Origin: a virus
Reading direction: 5' to 3' (one strand)
IMG/VR virus record: IMGVR_UViG_3300020160_001256
Span: 1 to 32,166 of that record
Length of the DNA stretch: 32,166 nt
Each line of letters begins with the position of its first letter. Position 1 is the first letter of the stretch. Below the pieces are notes generated by a model. The model saw only the letters and a list, made by a program, of their open reading frames with translations. It had not been told where the DNA came from and did no database searches. Both the position numbers and the translations under genes were made by a program. Below are positions 1-11,314 of the stretch, piece after piece.

Positions 1-3000
1 AGTTTATTAGATATTGCAAATAATAGAGGGTTGAAAGACGGCGATACAGTCTGGGTTGGATTTAAATCTAACGGAGACTGGGGAGTTTACAGATATACAC
101 AAATACCTTCAAGGGTTGCTGATGTAGAAATCTATGTTCCTGGAACTTCTTTACTATTAACAACTGACTATTATCATAATCTATCAGTCGGTGATATTAT
201 TAGTATAAGTCAATTTGATTCTCAAATTGACGGAGTTTATACAGTTAATTCTGTACCAGAATTAAATCAAATAATTGTTAGTGCGTTGCTCACTGATCTT
301 ACAACACCATTTTCTCCTGCAATTGGATTAATCTTTAAATTTGTAAGTTCTAGGTTTGACAATATTGATGATATATCTAATCTCATTACCATTGAAAAAT
401 TTCAATTTGGGGAAAAACTTTGGATTGACGACACAGACGGAAAATGGACAGTTTATCAAAAGAACAAAAATTTCTCTGCATCTGCAATTTCTGCACCTTA
501 CTATTCTAAGGTTTTAAGTAGTAACCAGCAATTTGGGCATACAGTATCTGGAAATTCATTAGGAACTAAAATAATAACAAGTTCTCCAAACTTCATTGAT
601 TCTAACGGTAAAGTATTTGCTTATAGAAAAAATGGAACAGGAACTGATAGTTTATTTCTTGTTTCAACAATTGATCCTAATCCGTCAAATGTTTTATCTT
701 ATTATTCTACTGCAACAATGGCAAATTTTGGTGCATCTCTGGCATTTGATAATGATAATGATTATATTTTTATTGGAGCTCCTAATGCATCAAATGTTAA
801 ACATACATTAGTATCAAACAAATTTAGCACTGTTAGCCTAATTGGTTCTTCTTCAGGCCTGTCAAATCAAGGCCTTGTAAAATTACAAAGGGTAGATTTT
901 GATCGTGCAGAAGATGTGCATGAATTAGTAATTGCTAGCCCTCAACCACAGGCTAATGCAGAGTTTGGCTACGACATTTTTGTTGGGAATATTTCCACAT
1001 CGTCAAAAGTATTGTTTGTTTCAAGTCCTGGCCAAAATAACAAAGTAGGAGCGGTACATCATTCTATCTTTAATATAACTAGTGCTACAGGAATAACTAA
1101 TCAAACAAGTGCAGTAACGAACGGATTATTACCATTGCCGTCGTTGACACCGGACAGTAAATTTGGTCATAGTATTGCTGGCAATTATGAAGCAACTAGA
1201 ATTGCAGTTTCTGCCCCTGGATATTTTACGTCAACTGGTGCGGTGTATGTGTACACTTCAGTTAACAGAGATGTATACACTCTAGCACAGACAATATCTC
1301 CGTTTAACACTGACATTTCATCTATAATTGAGTCTAATTCCGGATTCGGAGAAAAAGTAGTAATGGATAGTACAGGCGAATATTTGTATATATCTGTTCC
1401 TAAGACATCTTTAAATTCTACTAGATTTGGAAAAATTTTAGTCTTCAAGTACGATCAGAATTCAACTAGTTTCAAATTTGATCAGACTATAGAAAATCCT
1501 TATAGCAATAACGGGTACGATTTTGGATCAGAAATGGCCATTTCTCCTAACGGAAAAACATTAATTGTTTCTAGTTTAGGGTCTAGTCATAGGCCTTATG
1601 TCAGCTTTGATACCTATGTTTCTCAAACTGTGGAGAATAGATATGTGCTTGATCCAACAAGTGATTTTAGAGAATCAAACACTACATTTGATTCTGATAC
1701 TACAAAATTTTATTCAGTAACAAAAAATTCAGGTTCGTCTTTTGCCTTTACAAGAGAAAATACTAAATTTATTTTTGGGGAAGAATTATACGATCAAATT
1801 GCCGATGTTGGGAATCTTTATGGAAATTCTTTATTTGCTTCTGATTCTTTCATTGCAATAGGTGCCCCGGGACTAGAAGAAATTTCTTCACAAGTTGGTT
1901 CTCTGTACTTGTATGATTCTCTTACATCATCGTTGAACAGTTGGGCTGTTCATAGACAAGAAGAAGAACTAATAGACCTTGAAAAAATAAAGCATATTAG
2001 AACAATAGATACTGAAAAAGAAGAAGTTATAGATTATCTTGAAGTAATTGATCCTATAAAAGGAAAAATATCTGGGTTTGCAGATCAAGAATTAACATAT
2101 AAATCTTTATTCGATCCTGCAATTTATAGCATAGGAGTAAGCGGAGTTGTTACCAATACTAACGCTAACTGGTTAGATGAACATGTGGGAGAATTATGGT
2201 GGGATCTAAGTTCAGTTAAGTATGTTTGGTATGAACAGGGCGATCTAGAATTTAGAAGAAATAATTGGAATACAATATTTCCTGGTTCAATGATTGATGT
2301 TTACGAATGGGTTAGAACTCCTTATCTTCCTAGTCAGTGGAGTGTAATTGCCGATACCAACGAAGGATTAATACAGGGAATTAGTGGTCAACCTAAATTT
2401 GTTGACAATTCTGTTGTATCCGTAAAACAAGTCTGGGATCCAATTTCAAACTCTTTTAGTAATTTGTATTTCTATTGGGTAAAAAACAAAACTACAATAC
2501 CTACAGGAACTACTAGAGAATATAGTGCATATAATGTTGCATCTTTGATTGCAAACCCTAAAGCACAAGGAATTAAATTTGCATCTATTATTGCTAATAA
2601 TGCAGTAATGTTAACAAATATGCAGAGTTCAATAATAGGAACTAAAATTAATCTTTCTATCGATATAGACACTGATGGAAATGGAATTAATAAACATACA
2701 GAATGGTTACTATTACAAGATGGAAATGAATCTAGTGTTCCTAATACAATGTTAGTTAGAAAAACTATAGATAGTTTATTAGGAAAAGATTCTCTAGGAA
2801 ATACTGTTCCTGATCCTACTTTATCTGATAGAAACAAGTATGGTATTAATTTTAGACCTCGTCAGTCTATGTTTAAAAATAGGACAGGTGCCCTTAGGAC
2901 ATTGATAGAATATTCAAATTCTATATTAAAGAAAAACAATATTGTTGATTCAGTTAACTTAGAAAAATTTAATAGTAAAGATGAAATTCCTAACAGTATT

Positions 3001-6000
3001 CTAGGAGAGTATGATGTTGCAGTCGAGGACATAATTGAAAGAGATTTTTCTATTATTACTCGTAATTTAAAAAGAGGATACCTTTCTTGTACAGTAACTA
3101 ACGGAAAAATTGCCACCGTTAGTATTGACAATCCTGGATTTGGATACGGAACACAAGATTTAAAATCAGTTGCATCTAACGTTGACTCTAAAAATTATAT
3201 AGGACCAACTGTTATTGTTGAAGGTAACGGCATTGAAGCAATTATAGAAACTGAAGTTAATATTGTAGGAGAAATTGTTAAGGTAGTGATTAAAAATCCA
3301 GGGTCAGGTTTTACAGAACCTCCGATATTAACTGTTCGACCATTTACTGTTTTAGTCAATACAGATGAAACAGTAAACGGAAAGTGGAGTAAGTATGTAT
3401 GGAATTATGACTTGAAATCTTTTTCTAGATCTTACACACAAGCGTATAACACTCCTGATTTTTGGAACTACATTGATTGGATCGACTCTACTTACAATGA
3501 TGCACAAGATATTATTTCAACAATTAATTCTCCGTATCAACTTGCTTATATATCAGGTATACCTGCAGGAGGTTACGTAAAAATTAGAAATGGCGGAGAT
3601 GGTCGATATATTGTTATTAGAAAAATATCCTCTGATCAGCTGATAGGAACATACAACGATTCTTATGACCTAATATATCAGGAAAAAGGTACAATTCAAA
3701 TTAGTACAGCAATATGGAATTATCAAGATTCTGTATACGGTTGGGATCAGGTATCGGGTTGGGATCAAACATCATTTGATCAACAACCTGCAAAAGAAAC
3801 TGAAAAAATAATCTACGGATTATTAGAAGATGTATTTGTTGGACCATTAAAAGTTTATTACAATAAATTATTTTTTAAATTAGTAAAATATGCTTTTACT
3901 GAACAGAAATTTTTAGACTGGGCATTTAAAACATCTTTCATTGATGTATATAATCGAGCAGGGGCGTTAGACCAACGACCTGTCTATAAACTTAATAATG
4001 AAAGTTATTATCAAGATTATATTAATGAAACAAAGCCTTATCATACTAAAGTAAGAAACTTTACAAACAATTATACAGCAACTGATGTAACTCAGTCTGT
4101 TATAACAGACTTTGATTTACCTAGTGTTTATAGTGCTTCTCAAGGAAAGTTTGTCCCTGTAACTTTTGGAAGGCCAGAATTAACAAAATATCCTTGGAAA
4201 TCTTGGTTCCAGAATTACACCTATTCAGTTGAATCTATAGAAGTATACGATGGAGGACTAGGCTATGATATTCCTCCTATTGTTGAAATTGTCCCTCAGG
4301 TAGGAGATTTAACAGGTACCGGCGCCAAGGCAATTGCTTATATTGCATTAGGTAAAGTATCAAAAATTATAGTAACAGATCCCGGAAGTGGATACATTGC
4401 AACTCCTATTGTTAATTTGATAGGTGGCGGTCCAACAGATCTAACTAAGGCTAGAACCAGTATTAGAATGTCTAACAATCAAATTCGTTCTAACAAAATT
4501 ACTATGAAGTTTGATAGAGTTTCCGGATACAATGAAATTACAACATCGACTGCCTATGATAGTTTTGTTGCCTCTGGATCAACTAGAGAATTTAAATTAA
4601 CCTGGTCACCCAATCCTGATAAGAATAACATTACTGTTAAAGTTAATGGAATTAGAAAACTATCTGGCAATTATTCTATTGAAAAATACACAGAAAAATA
4701 TAATGGCTATACTAAGCAATATGGAACTTTAGTGTTAGACACTATTCCGGCTAAGTTGGCAACTGTTACAATAGAATATCTAAAAGATCATTCTTTATAT
4801 CATGCTGTAGATCGTATCAGAGATTATTACAGCCCTACATCCGGCATGCCTGGTAACACATCAACAATGTTAATGAACGGCTTAGAGTATCCTGGTGTAA
4901 CTATTGATACACTACCATTTGAAGTGTCTAAAGGATGGGATACTTTACCGTTTGGTGAAAGCAACTGGGATGATTATACTCCAGAAATTGGAGCATATGA
5001 AACAAAAGGAAATAGAATTACCGCAACAGTAGCGGCATCTACAAGTCTAAGTGCTTCTACGTTATTTTATTTTAATATAGTTGCTAATCAAGATGTAGTA
5101 AATGTTAAGACATCTGCTACCTACACAGTAGGAGTTACTACTTATGTTGTTACCACTTCTACAATTGATCCTGCAGATTTAACACAATGGCAAGTTGGAC
5201 TTTCTCCTGCGGTATCGGTGGGTGTAGGATCGAATATTGTATTTGACAATCCTAACCCTACAAGATATAGTTTACCATTTGTTCCTTCTAATACAACAAC
5301 ATTAAATGTTTATGTAAACGGAGAAAGAATTTCTGGATACACATCCCCTACTACATTCACAAATGTAATATCTCTAGTCAATGGTAGAGGAACCGGAAAC
5401 AATTATATTAATGTTATAGATGTTGGAACTATTACTAATTCTACAAGCGTTGTAACAATACGTCCTGAAACCAGCGACGGATCTGCACCAGTTGTTGATT
5501 TAGATCTCGATACCTATATTAGAGGCGGATATTTTGAAGTAGTTAACGGAAAATATCAGCCAACAAAATCAGATGATTATGAAGATATAAACATTGATGG
5601 AGATGAATTTGTAAGTCCTACAAACAGTTACGGCCCAGAAGAAAACGTTCCTGGAAGAGTTTCAGACAGTCTTGGAATTAATGTTTATACATATCCAAAA
5701 GCTGGATCGGCACTAATGGTTAATAAAAAATACATTAGAGATCCGAACTATGAAACACGATATCCTATAGGATTTACTCCGTCTAGCACCAATTCTGTTG
5801 AAGTGATGCTAGATAATCAAAAGTTAACATACGGCACAGACTATACAATTGATTTTCCTACAAATGAAATTGTGATGTTAGAAGACGCAGATCTTGCAAT
5901 CAAGGGACCGTATTTTAGCTCGTCAGATGTGTTACCTCGAAGGCAAGGAACAGTTATTGCTTCAACTGCGGGGGACGATACATATACTGGCCCGTACCCA

Positions 6001-8496
6001 CTCGGATTTGAGTGGAACATGTTTGGTACAAAATACACAACTGTTTATGTTGGAACTAACGGATATCTAACATTTGGAGGAGGCGATAGCTCTTGGACTC
6101 CTTTAAACTTAGGTCAATTATTATATCCTGCAATATATATTGAATATTGCGATTTATGGCAAGGGTACGGAACTAGCAATAATAATACCACACCACTGTC
6201 AACTGGTGAAACTCCTGGATTATTCTTAAGCAACGGAACAGTTGGAAATTTTATATATTGGAGATTACGTTTCCAAGGAACCCACTATAACAAACGTGGT
6301 TCAGTTCCTTCAGTACCTGCATATCAATATGAGGTAACATTGTACAGTGATGGCACTAATCAATACATTGAAATGATCTATGAGAATACATGGAGAGAAG
6401 CAAACTTTAACGGAGATTTTGGATTTATCACAGGTGTAGCGTTAGCTCGTTCTGGAAGCACATTAGGAACTGGAATTTTAGTCGACGATGCACTGATTGA
6501 AAATAATACTAGTCATGTTTTCTATAGTACCAGCAATGGAGGTGATTGGAAATATGCCGGTAGAGGAAGTTTTGATCCGTTTAAAAATCAAGACCTGCCT
6601 TTGCAAGTATTGTCAATTACTTCTACTAGTGTAGGCGGTAAGAACCTTATTGAAACTAATTCGACTACTATTAATTATATAACGGGCCAAAAAGTTTTTG
6701 AATATGCTTCTAAATACAGCGACGTTAATAGTGCTTACATTACTGTAAACGGAATAAAACGTAGCGACTATACATTATCTGGCACCAACGGAACAAATGG
6801 CAGATTAAAATTAACTTTTGCTAATAATTTAAACATTGGCAATATATTACAGGTATGGTTCTTTGCCGCTAACCATAAAGCGTTTAGTGAAATCAAAGAA
6901 CAGGTCATTTCTGCTAGTTCAGGAACACGGTCATTTACATTATCAGAACCACCAGCAAATATTAAACCATTGCATGGGCAGGTTATTGTTGAACAAAATA
7001 ATACAAGGTTAAGTCCTCCTGACACACTGTATTATTCTGCATCTAACGGAACACGAAGATTTTCTTTAGATAATCACTATGATTATCCACAGGGACTTCC
7101 GGACATGGAAAAGTTAGAAGTGTATGTTAACGGAGTCAGAACACCGTTCGGTGAAACTCTGCGATTAATACAAGATGAAAATATAATTGAATTTGATCAA
7201 TTGGCACTATCTAATACTGATGTAGTTGCAATTACATTATTACGAGATCACGATTATTATATTGACGGATCAAAATTAATTTTAACTAATAGAGTATCTG
7301 TTGCTAATTCTAGCACAATCAAAGTTACAACGTTTACAAATCATGATAATTCCTTGTTTAGACGTGAAAGATTCCCTGGGAATTTTTCAAGAGTCTTTAG
7401 ATTATCAAGAAATGTACTTAACAGCAATTATCTTTGGGTAGAACTAAACGGAAGACTATTAACAAGAGATACAGAATATAGACTTGAATTAGATAAAAGA
7501 ACCGTTATATTGAACGAATCTTTTACATTAACTTCCGAAGATACAATTGTTATAATGAGTGTTGTTGATCAGACGAGTGAGTCTTTAATAGGTTATAGAA
7601 TATTCCATGATAACCTAGGAAGAACTCACTATAAGCGGTTGAGTCAACAAAACTCTACGCAACTTGCGGCAGACTTATTACCAACTGACACAGAAATGAC
7701 AGTTGAAGATGCCAGTGTTTTAACAGTTCCTGATGTATCTAAATATCGCCCTGGCGTAATTTTGATTGACGGAGAAAGAATAGAATTTTTTAATGTTGAA
7801 GGAAATAAATTAACCAGCTTGCGTAGAGGAACACTCGGAACAGGAGTGAAATCATTACACAAGGAAGGATCTGTGGTAGTAGATCAAGGAGCTATCCAAA
7901 ATATTCCATTAGCTGAATATAAGCAAATTGATAAGTTTAAAATTAACAGTACAACAACTACCCTATTAACATTAACTAATGTAACGTTTACTTCTACTAC
8001 AGTTGAAGCGTACAACAGAATTGAAGTTGTATATCAAGGCCGTCCGTTAAGAAAACCTCTTTCTAATACATATAAATCTACCTGGGTCAGCGGAGACAGA
8101 GTTAAAGTTACTAAAAATACAACTTCAACTTATCAAATGACTGACAGATCTATTGCTTACGACTCTAACGAAATTAGCAGTACAGGATCAGTAAGTACAT
8201 ATAGTTTAGATCCAGAATTTACAATCAATACAACAACTAATGTCATTACTTTAGCATTTGCTCCTAGGGTCGGCGCCGAAATTAATGTTATTAAATCTGT
8301 ATCTCAGCAGGTAGGAATTGAATATTCTGATGTACATTCCAAGGATATTGAACAGGTTAAGTTCTTGTTAGATCGCCCATCTTTCCTACCAGATAAATAC
8401 TATTATGGTCAGAATACGACTACAGATCAATATTTGGTGTTAGAGACCGGAGATACATTAGACAGCGAAACAGGAGATCCTTTAATAGGTCAATAA
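1..8496 (+). CDS. Giant multidomain virion/adhesion protein, 5'-truncated by the window
   Basis: The frame is open from base 1, so the TTG at 31 is not a real start; 2831 codons are visible and the N-terminus lies outside. Seven FG-GAP-like repeats begin with Phe/Tyr-Gly at visible residues 178, 243, 322, 388, 449, 508 and 607, each followed by a strand such as IFIGAP, IAVSAPG or IAIGAPG. This predicts a seven-bladed propeller as in integrin alpha chains. Further on, PGSGY/PGSGF-type segments recur near nt 3100, 3290, 4250 and 4370. A region at nt 5970-6470 ([13 protein letters not shown]) resembles nidogen-like surface domains. About seven modules with a VNGxR-like core follow (near nt 4630, 5300, 5800, 6740, 7110, 7430, 8020). 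The stop lies one base before the collagen-fibre gene. A structural or fibre/adhesin role is inferred from repeats and neighbours; no enzyme motif was seen. Confidence 0.85.
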   Translation, partial: SLLDIANNRGLKDGDTVWVGFKSNGDWGVYRYTQIPSRVADVEIYVPGTSLLLTTDYYHNLSVGDIISISQFDSQIDGVYTVNSVPELNQIIVSALLTDLTTPFSPAIGLIFKFVSSRFDNIDDISNLITIEKFQFGEKLWIDDTDGKWTVYQKNKNFSASAISAPYYSKVLSSNQQFGHTVSGNSLGTKIITSSPNFIDSNGKVFAYRKNGTGTDSLFLVSTIDPNPSNVLSYYSTATMANFGASLAFDNDNDYIFIGAPNASNVKHTLVSNKFSTVSLIGSSSGLSNQGLVKLQRVDFDRAEDVHELVIASPQPQANAEFGYDIFVGNISTSSKVLFVSSPGQNNKVGAVHHSIFNITSATGITNQTSAVTNGLLPLPSLTPDSKFGHSIAGNYEATRIAVSAPGYFTSTGAVYVYTSVNRDVYTLAQTISPFNTDISSIIESNSGFGEKVVMDSTGEYLYISVPKTSLNSTRFGKILVFKYDQNSTSFKFDQTIENPYSNNGYDFGSEMAISPNGKTLIVSSLGSSHRPYVSFDTYVSQTVENRYVLDPTSDFRESNTTFDSDTTKFYSVTKNSGSSFAFTRENTKFIFGEELYDQIADVGNLYGNSLFASDSFIAIGAPGLEEISSQVGSLYLYDSLTSSLNSWAVHRQEEELIDLEKIKHIRTIDTEKEEVIDYLEVIDPIKGKISGFADQELTYKSLFDPAIYSIGVSGVVTNTNANWLDEHVGELWWDLSSVKYVWYEQGDLEFRRNNWNTIFPGSMIDVYEWVRTPYLPSQWSVIADTNEGLIQGISGQPKFVDNSVVSVKQVWDPISNSFSNLYFYWVKNKTTIPTGTTREYSAYNVASLIANPKAQGIKFASIIANNAVMLTNMQSSIIGTKINLSIDIDTDGNGINKHTEWLLLQDGNESSVPNTMLVRKTIDSLLGKDSLGNTVPDPTLSDRNKYGINFRPRQSMFKNRTGALRTLIEYSNSILKKNNIVDSVNLEKFNSKDEIPNSILGEYDVAVEDIIERDFSIITRNLKRGYLSCTVTNGKIATVSIDNPGFGYGTQDLKSVASNVDSKNYIGPTVIVEGNGIEAIIETEVNIVGEIVKVVIKNPGSGFTEPPILTVRPFTVLVNTDETVNGKWSKYVWNYDLKSFSRSYTQAYNTPDFWNYIDWIDSTYNDAQDIISTINSPYQLAYISGIPAGGYVKIRNGGDGRYIVIRKISSDQLIGTYNDSYDLIYQEKGTIQISTAIWNYQDSVYGWDQVSGWDQTSFDQQPAKETEKIIYGLLEDVFVGPLKVYYNKLFFKLVKYAFTEQKFLDWAFKTSFIDVYNRAGALDQRPVYKLNNESYYQDYINETKPYHTKVRNFTNNYTATDVTQSVITDFDLPSVYSASQGKFVPVTFGRPELTKYPWKSWFQNYTYSVESIEVYDGGLGYDIPPIVEIVPQVGDLTGTGAKAIAYIALGKVSKIIVTDPGSGYIATPIVNLIGGGPTDLTKARTSIRMSNNQIRSNKITMKFDRVSGYNEITTSTAYDSFVASGSTREFKLTWSPNPDKNNITVKVNGIRKLSGNYSIEKYTEKYNGYTKQYGTLVLDTIPAKLATVTIEYLKDHSLYHAVDRIRDYYSPTSGMPGNTSTMLMNGLEYPGVTIDTLPFEVSKGWDTLPFGESNWDDYTPEIGAYETKGNRITATVAASTSLSASTLFYFNIVANQDVVNVKTSATYTVGVTTYVVTTSTIDPADLTQWQVGLSPAVSVGVGSNIVFDNPNPTRYSLPFVPSNTTTLNVYVNGERISGYTSPTTFTNVISLVNGRGTGNNYINVIDVGTITNSTSVVTIRPETSDGSAPVVDLDLDTYIRGGYFEVVNGKYQPTKSDDYEDINIDGDEFVSPTNSYGPEENVPGRVSDSLGINVYTYPKAGSALMVNKKYIRDPNYETRYPIGFTPSSTNSVEVMLDNQKLTYGTDYTIDFPTNEIVMLEDADLAIKGPYFSSSDVLPRRQGTVIASTAGDDTYTGPYPLGFEWNMFGTKYTTVYVGTNGYLTFGGGDSSWTPLNLGQLLYPAIYIEYCDLWQGYGTSNNNTTPLSTGETPGLFLSNGTVGNFIYWRLRFQGTHYNKRGSVPSVPAYQYEVTLYSDGTNQYIEMIYENTWREANFNGDFGFITGVALARSGSTLGTGILVDDALIENNTSHVFYSTSNGGDWKYAGRGSFDPFKNQDLPLQVLSITSTSVGGKNLIETNSTTINYITGQKVFEYASKYSDVNSAYITVNGIKRSDYTLSGTNGTNGRLKLTFANNLNIGNILQVWFFAANHKAFSEIKEQVISASSGTRSFTLSEPPANIKPLHGQVIVEQNNTRLSPPDTLYYSASNGTRRFSLDNHYDYPQGLPDMEKLEVYVNGVRTPFGETLRLIQDENIIEFDQLALSNTDVVAITLLRDHDYYIDGSKLILTNRVSVANSSTIKVTTFTNHDNSLFRRERFPGNFSRVFRLSRNVLNSNYLWVELNGRLLTRDTEYRLELDKRTVILNESFTLTSEDTIVIMSVVDQTSESLIGYRIFHDNLGRTHYKRLSQQNSTQLAADLLPTDTEMTVEDASVLTVPDVSKYRPGVILIDGERIEFFNVEGNKLTSLRRGTLGTGVKSLHKEGSVVVDQGAIQNIPLAEYKQIDKFKINSTTTTLLTLTNVTFTSTTVEAYNRIEVVYQGRPLRKPLSNTYKSTWVSGDRVKVTKNTTSTYQMTDRSIAYDSNEISSTGSVSTYSLDPEFTINTTTNVITLAFAPRVGAEINVIKSVSQQVGIEYSDVHSKDIEQVKFLLDRPSFLPDKYYYGQNTTTDQYLVLETGDTLDSETGDPLIGQ

Positions 8497-8497
8497 T

Positions 8498-10642
8498 ATG
8501 GCAAGAATATCACAACTTACAACTTTAACCAACGTATCGGATCAAACGATTTTTCCGGTTGTTTCTAGCGGAACAAGCTATGCTGTTACTTTTGGAACAT
8601 TTAAAACACAATTACAAGAATCAGCTCAAGGATCAACTGGCGCTACTGGATTAACTGGCGCAACTGGCGCTACTGGGCTTGGATCAACAGGCGCTACTGG
8701 CCCACAAGGCGTTACAGGAGCTACTGGACAAAGTGGATTAAATGGGGTTGACGGGTCAACAGGTGCTACCGGTCCTAATGGAGCAACAGGTGCTACTGGT
8801 CCTAATGGAGCAATAGGTGCTACAGGGCAAGGCAGTACAGGTGCTACTGGTCCTCAAGGTGCTACTGGTAGTCAAGGTGCTACTGGTCCTGCTGGTGCTA
8901 CTGGGTTGGGTATCCCCGGATTAGTAGGTGCTACTGGTAAAGGTTTTGAAAGTTTATTATCTAATTCAATATTAACAATGCAATCCGGAACCGCAACATT
9001 TATTGTAGATAAATCTGCATCTGTGTCTGCTTTTACCACATCTAGTAGAGTTCGTGCAACTGCTCTTACAAGCACAAATTTAACCGCGATTTTTGATGGA
9101 GTTATTCGTAGCTATTCGGGCAATACTTTGGAATTATCTCCTTTGGTAGTTTTAGGAACTGGAACTTATAACGAGTGGGCAATAACTTTAGTAGGTTCAG
9201 GAGGACTTACTGGTTCAACTGGCCCGACTGGCTCACTTGGCGCTCAGGGATATCAAGGAAGTACAGGTGCAACTGGTTTAGGTGCAACTGGTGCAACTGG
9301 ATTAAAAGGAGATCCTGGAGATCCTGGAGGTGCTACTGGACAAAGAGGTGCTACTGGTGCAACTGGCCCGCAAGGTGCTACTGGTCCTAACGGAGCAACA
9401 GGTGCTACTGGACAAAGAGGTGCTACTGGTGCAACTGGCCCAGCAGGTGCCACAGGATCTCCGGGAAGCTTTGGTGGACTTACTGTAAATTATCGATTTT
9501 CAGCAGACGCAACGGAAGAAGACCCAGGCCCGGGCAAAGTTAGATTTAATAATCAAACACTACCAGACGCAACTGAATTATATATAGACGATGCCGACAT
9601 TAACGGAACAGATTTACAGAGTTTTTTAAGAACAATTGATGACAGTACAAGTCCTTTAAAAGGACATTTTAGAATAGGACTAGCAAATACTCCAGGTGTA
9701 TATGCAATTTTTACAATTACATTAATTGAAGAAATTGAAGGGTACTTTAAGGTTACATGTGCCTACATTGACGGTGTGTATAGATTTGATGACCAAGCCG
9801 AAGTAATTTTAACTTTTGCTAGAACAGGAGACATTGGCCCTCAAGGTGCTACTGGCCCTCAAGGTGCTACTGGTCCTGGATTTGCTGGCCTTGTTTCGAC
9901 AAGCACACACGAAATCAGTACTGCTACTAAAACATTTGTTACCAACAGGAGTGCAGTTTCTGAATCTGCATTTATGGGCGGCAATTATGTCTATGCCTAT
10001 GCAACTTCTGCAAGTATTTACGGACAGATTATAAGTTTTTCAAATAAAAATCTTGTTCTTAGACCTATTAATACTGTAGGAACAGGAACATATAGTAATT
10101 GGTTATTTGATCTAACAGGGGAACTAGGACCAGTTGGTTCTACAGGTGCTACAGGTCCTCAAGGTGCTACAGGTAGCACTGGCCCTGACGGGTCAACTGG
10201 CAGCACAGGTCCTCAAGGATCAACTGGTGCTCAAGGCGACCCTGGAGGTGCTACAGGTCCTCAAGGTGCTACAGGTGCTACCGGTCCTAATGGAGCAACA
10301 GGAGTTACTGGTGCTACTGGAGCATTTATTGGAATTACATGGAACTTAACAAGCAACGGTACAATTGCCTGGACATTCAGCGGCCCGGGAATAGTTGCAG
10401 GTAACACTGACGATCCTGTTTTATATCTTTATAAAGCACATACCTATGTGTTTGTTAATAATGCAGGAGGCACACATCCTTTTGCAATAAGAGTTAGCAA
10501 TGGAGGTGCGGCATATACTAATGGTGTTTCCGGTAGTAGCACAGGAACAACAGTATTTACTGTTCCTATGAATGCTCCTTCAACGTTGTATTATCAATGT
10601 ACTGCACACGCTAGCATGGGTAATACCATTAACATAGTATAA
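8498..10642 (+). CDS. Collagen-like tail fibre with C-terminal cupredoxin-like domain
   Basis: The 714-aa product has four Gly-X-Y blocks (about residues 46-148, 236-324, 446-462, 542-608; units such as GATGPQ and GATGPN) separated by globular domains. The domains at about 149-235 and 463-541 are duplicates of each other (shared ...VGTGTYxxW... end). The one at 325-445 ([20 protein letters not shown]) is a module often found in phage collagen-like proteins. Residues about 610-714 look like a blue-copper fold: H660 in THPFAIR, then C701-x2-H704-x2-M707 in [11 protein letters not shown], the ligand order and spacing of amicyanin. The start ATG is one base after the upstream stop. A trimeric, surface-exposed fibre is expected from the collagen repeats; copper binding is inference only. 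Confidence 0.88.
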   Translation: MARISQLTTLTNVSDQTIFPVVSSGTSYAVTFGTFKTQLQESAQGSTGATGLTGATGATGLGSTGATGPQGVTGATGQSGLNGVDGSTGATGPNGATGATGPNGAIGATGQGSTGATGPQGATGSQGATGPAGATGLGIPGLVGATGKGFESLLSNSILTMQSGTATFIVDKSASVSAFTTSSRVRATALTSTNLTAIFDGVIRSYSGNTLELSPLVVLGTGTYNEWAITLVGSGGLTGSTGPTGSLGAQGYQGSTGATGLGATGATGLKGDPGDPGGATGQRGATGATGPQGATGPNGATGATGQRGATGATGPAGATGSPGSFGGLTVNYRFSADATEEDPGPGKVRFNNQTLPDATELYIDDADINGTDLQSFLRTIDDSTSPLKGHFRIGLANTPGVYAIFTITLIEEIEGYFKVTCAYIDGVYRFDDQAEVILTFARTGDIGPQGATGPQGATGPGFAGLVSTSTHEISTATKTFVTNRSAVSESAFMGGNYVYAYATSASIYGQIISFSNKNLVLRPINTVGTGTYSNWLFDLTGELGPVGSTGATGPQGATGSTGPDGSTGSTGPQGSTGAQGDPGGATGPQGATGATGPNGATGVTGATGAFIGITWNLTSNGTIAWTFSGPGIVAGNTDDPVLYLYKAHTYVFVNNAGGTHPFAIRVSNGGAAYTNGVSGSSTGTTVFTVPMNAPSTLYYQCTAHASMGNTINIV

Positions 10643-10665
10643 AATAATATTGGATAAGTACGAAC

Positions 10666-11313
10666 ATGCAAGAAAATAATAAATCAGAACAGGTAGATCA
10701 AAAAAAACAAACTCCAGATGAAGTTGGAGGAATAAGTCTCCAAGGACATATTAAAATTTTTGACCCTAAAACTAAAGAAGTTTTTGTCAATAAAAGAAAT
10801 GCCATTCACTATGAAAATTTCAGTCTTGCATTAGTTAACAGCGTAGGTAATCAAGGTTACGGATGGGTAAGCAAAATGGCTTTTGGCAACGGTGGAAGCA
10901 GAGTTGATCAAACAGGAATCATTACTTACTTAACACCAAATTCTATAGGTCAAAATGCCACTCTTTATAATCAAACCTATGAAAAAATTGTAGATGCGGC
11001 AAGTTCTTCTAATCTAGACCCTACTAGAAACTACATGGAGACTAGACATAGTGTTGGAGCAACCTATAGTGATTTGCTAGTTACATGTTTATTAGATTTT
11101 GGAGAACCTAGCGGCCAACTTGCTTTTGATAACAGTAGTAATTTAGACGGACAATATGTATTTGATGAGTTAGGACTTGTAGGCTACGATAGCACTGGAA
11201 ACGAATTATTGTTGACACACGTTATATTTCACCCTGTTCAAAAATCTTTGAATAGAATGATTCAAATTGATTACACAGTAAGGATACAAAGTATTAGTGG
11301 AGTAGGAGCATAA
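10666..11313 (+). CDS. Conserved structural-type protein of marine T4-like phages, 215 aa
   Basis: The product starts with a polar segment rich in Gln, Lys and Glu, then GHIKIFDPKTKEVFVNKRNA and a Gly-rich FGNGGSRVD patch near residue 72. I recognise this arrangement (a 'GH..I.D..T.EV..NKRNAIHYEN' opening and a 'FGNGGS' patch) from uncharacterised proteins next to fibre genes in marine myoviruses. It lies in the fibre operon, 23 bases after the collagen-fibre gene and one base before the next fibre gene. No enzyme motif, signal peptide or membrane segment is seen. The ribosome-binding site is weak (GGATAAG about 8 bases upstream). A fibre-attachment or baseplate accessory role is plausible but unproven. 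Confidence 0.8.
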   Translation: MQENNKSEQVDQKKQTPDEVGGISLQGHIKIFDPKTKEVFVNKRNAIHYENFSLALVNSVGNQGYGWVSKMAFGNGGSRVDQTGIITYLTPNSIGQNATLYNQTYEKIVDAASSSNLDPTRNYMETRHSVGATYSDLLVTCLLDFGEPSGQLAFDNSSNLDGQYVFDELGLVGYDSTGNELLLTHVIFHPVQKSLNRMIQIDYTVRIQSISGVGA

Positions 11314-11314
11314 C

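Noticed and set aside
1185-7862. Minus-strand frames inside the giant gene (for example 2472-2837 and 6768-7025)
   Set aside because: They lie within a continuous, domain-bearing plus-strand gene and show no ribosome-binding site or recognisable motif.
8390-8402. GATAAATAC as a late promoter for the collagen-fibre gene
   Set aside because: It lies inside coding sequence about 100 bases from the next gene and differs from the exact core at the first base; too weak to list.
31-8496. TTG at base 31 as a real start of the giant gene
   Set aside because: The frame is open to base 1 with similar codon use, so the gene begins outside the window.
8872-9453. Antisense frames rich in Pro-Val-Ala (for example 9253-9453)
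   Set aside because: They are mirror images of the Gly-X-Y collagen codons (GCA/ACT/GGT repeats read backwards), without a ribosome-binding site.
8630-10325. CRISPR-like or tandem DNA repeats
   Set aside because: The short GGTGCTACT-like units are coding repeats of a collagen-like protein, not spaced direct repeats with unique spacers.
10630-10650. TATAAAAT near the 215-aa gene as a late promoter
   Set aside because: It has one extra A relative to TATAAATA and such AT-rich matches are expected by chance; kept as unproven.
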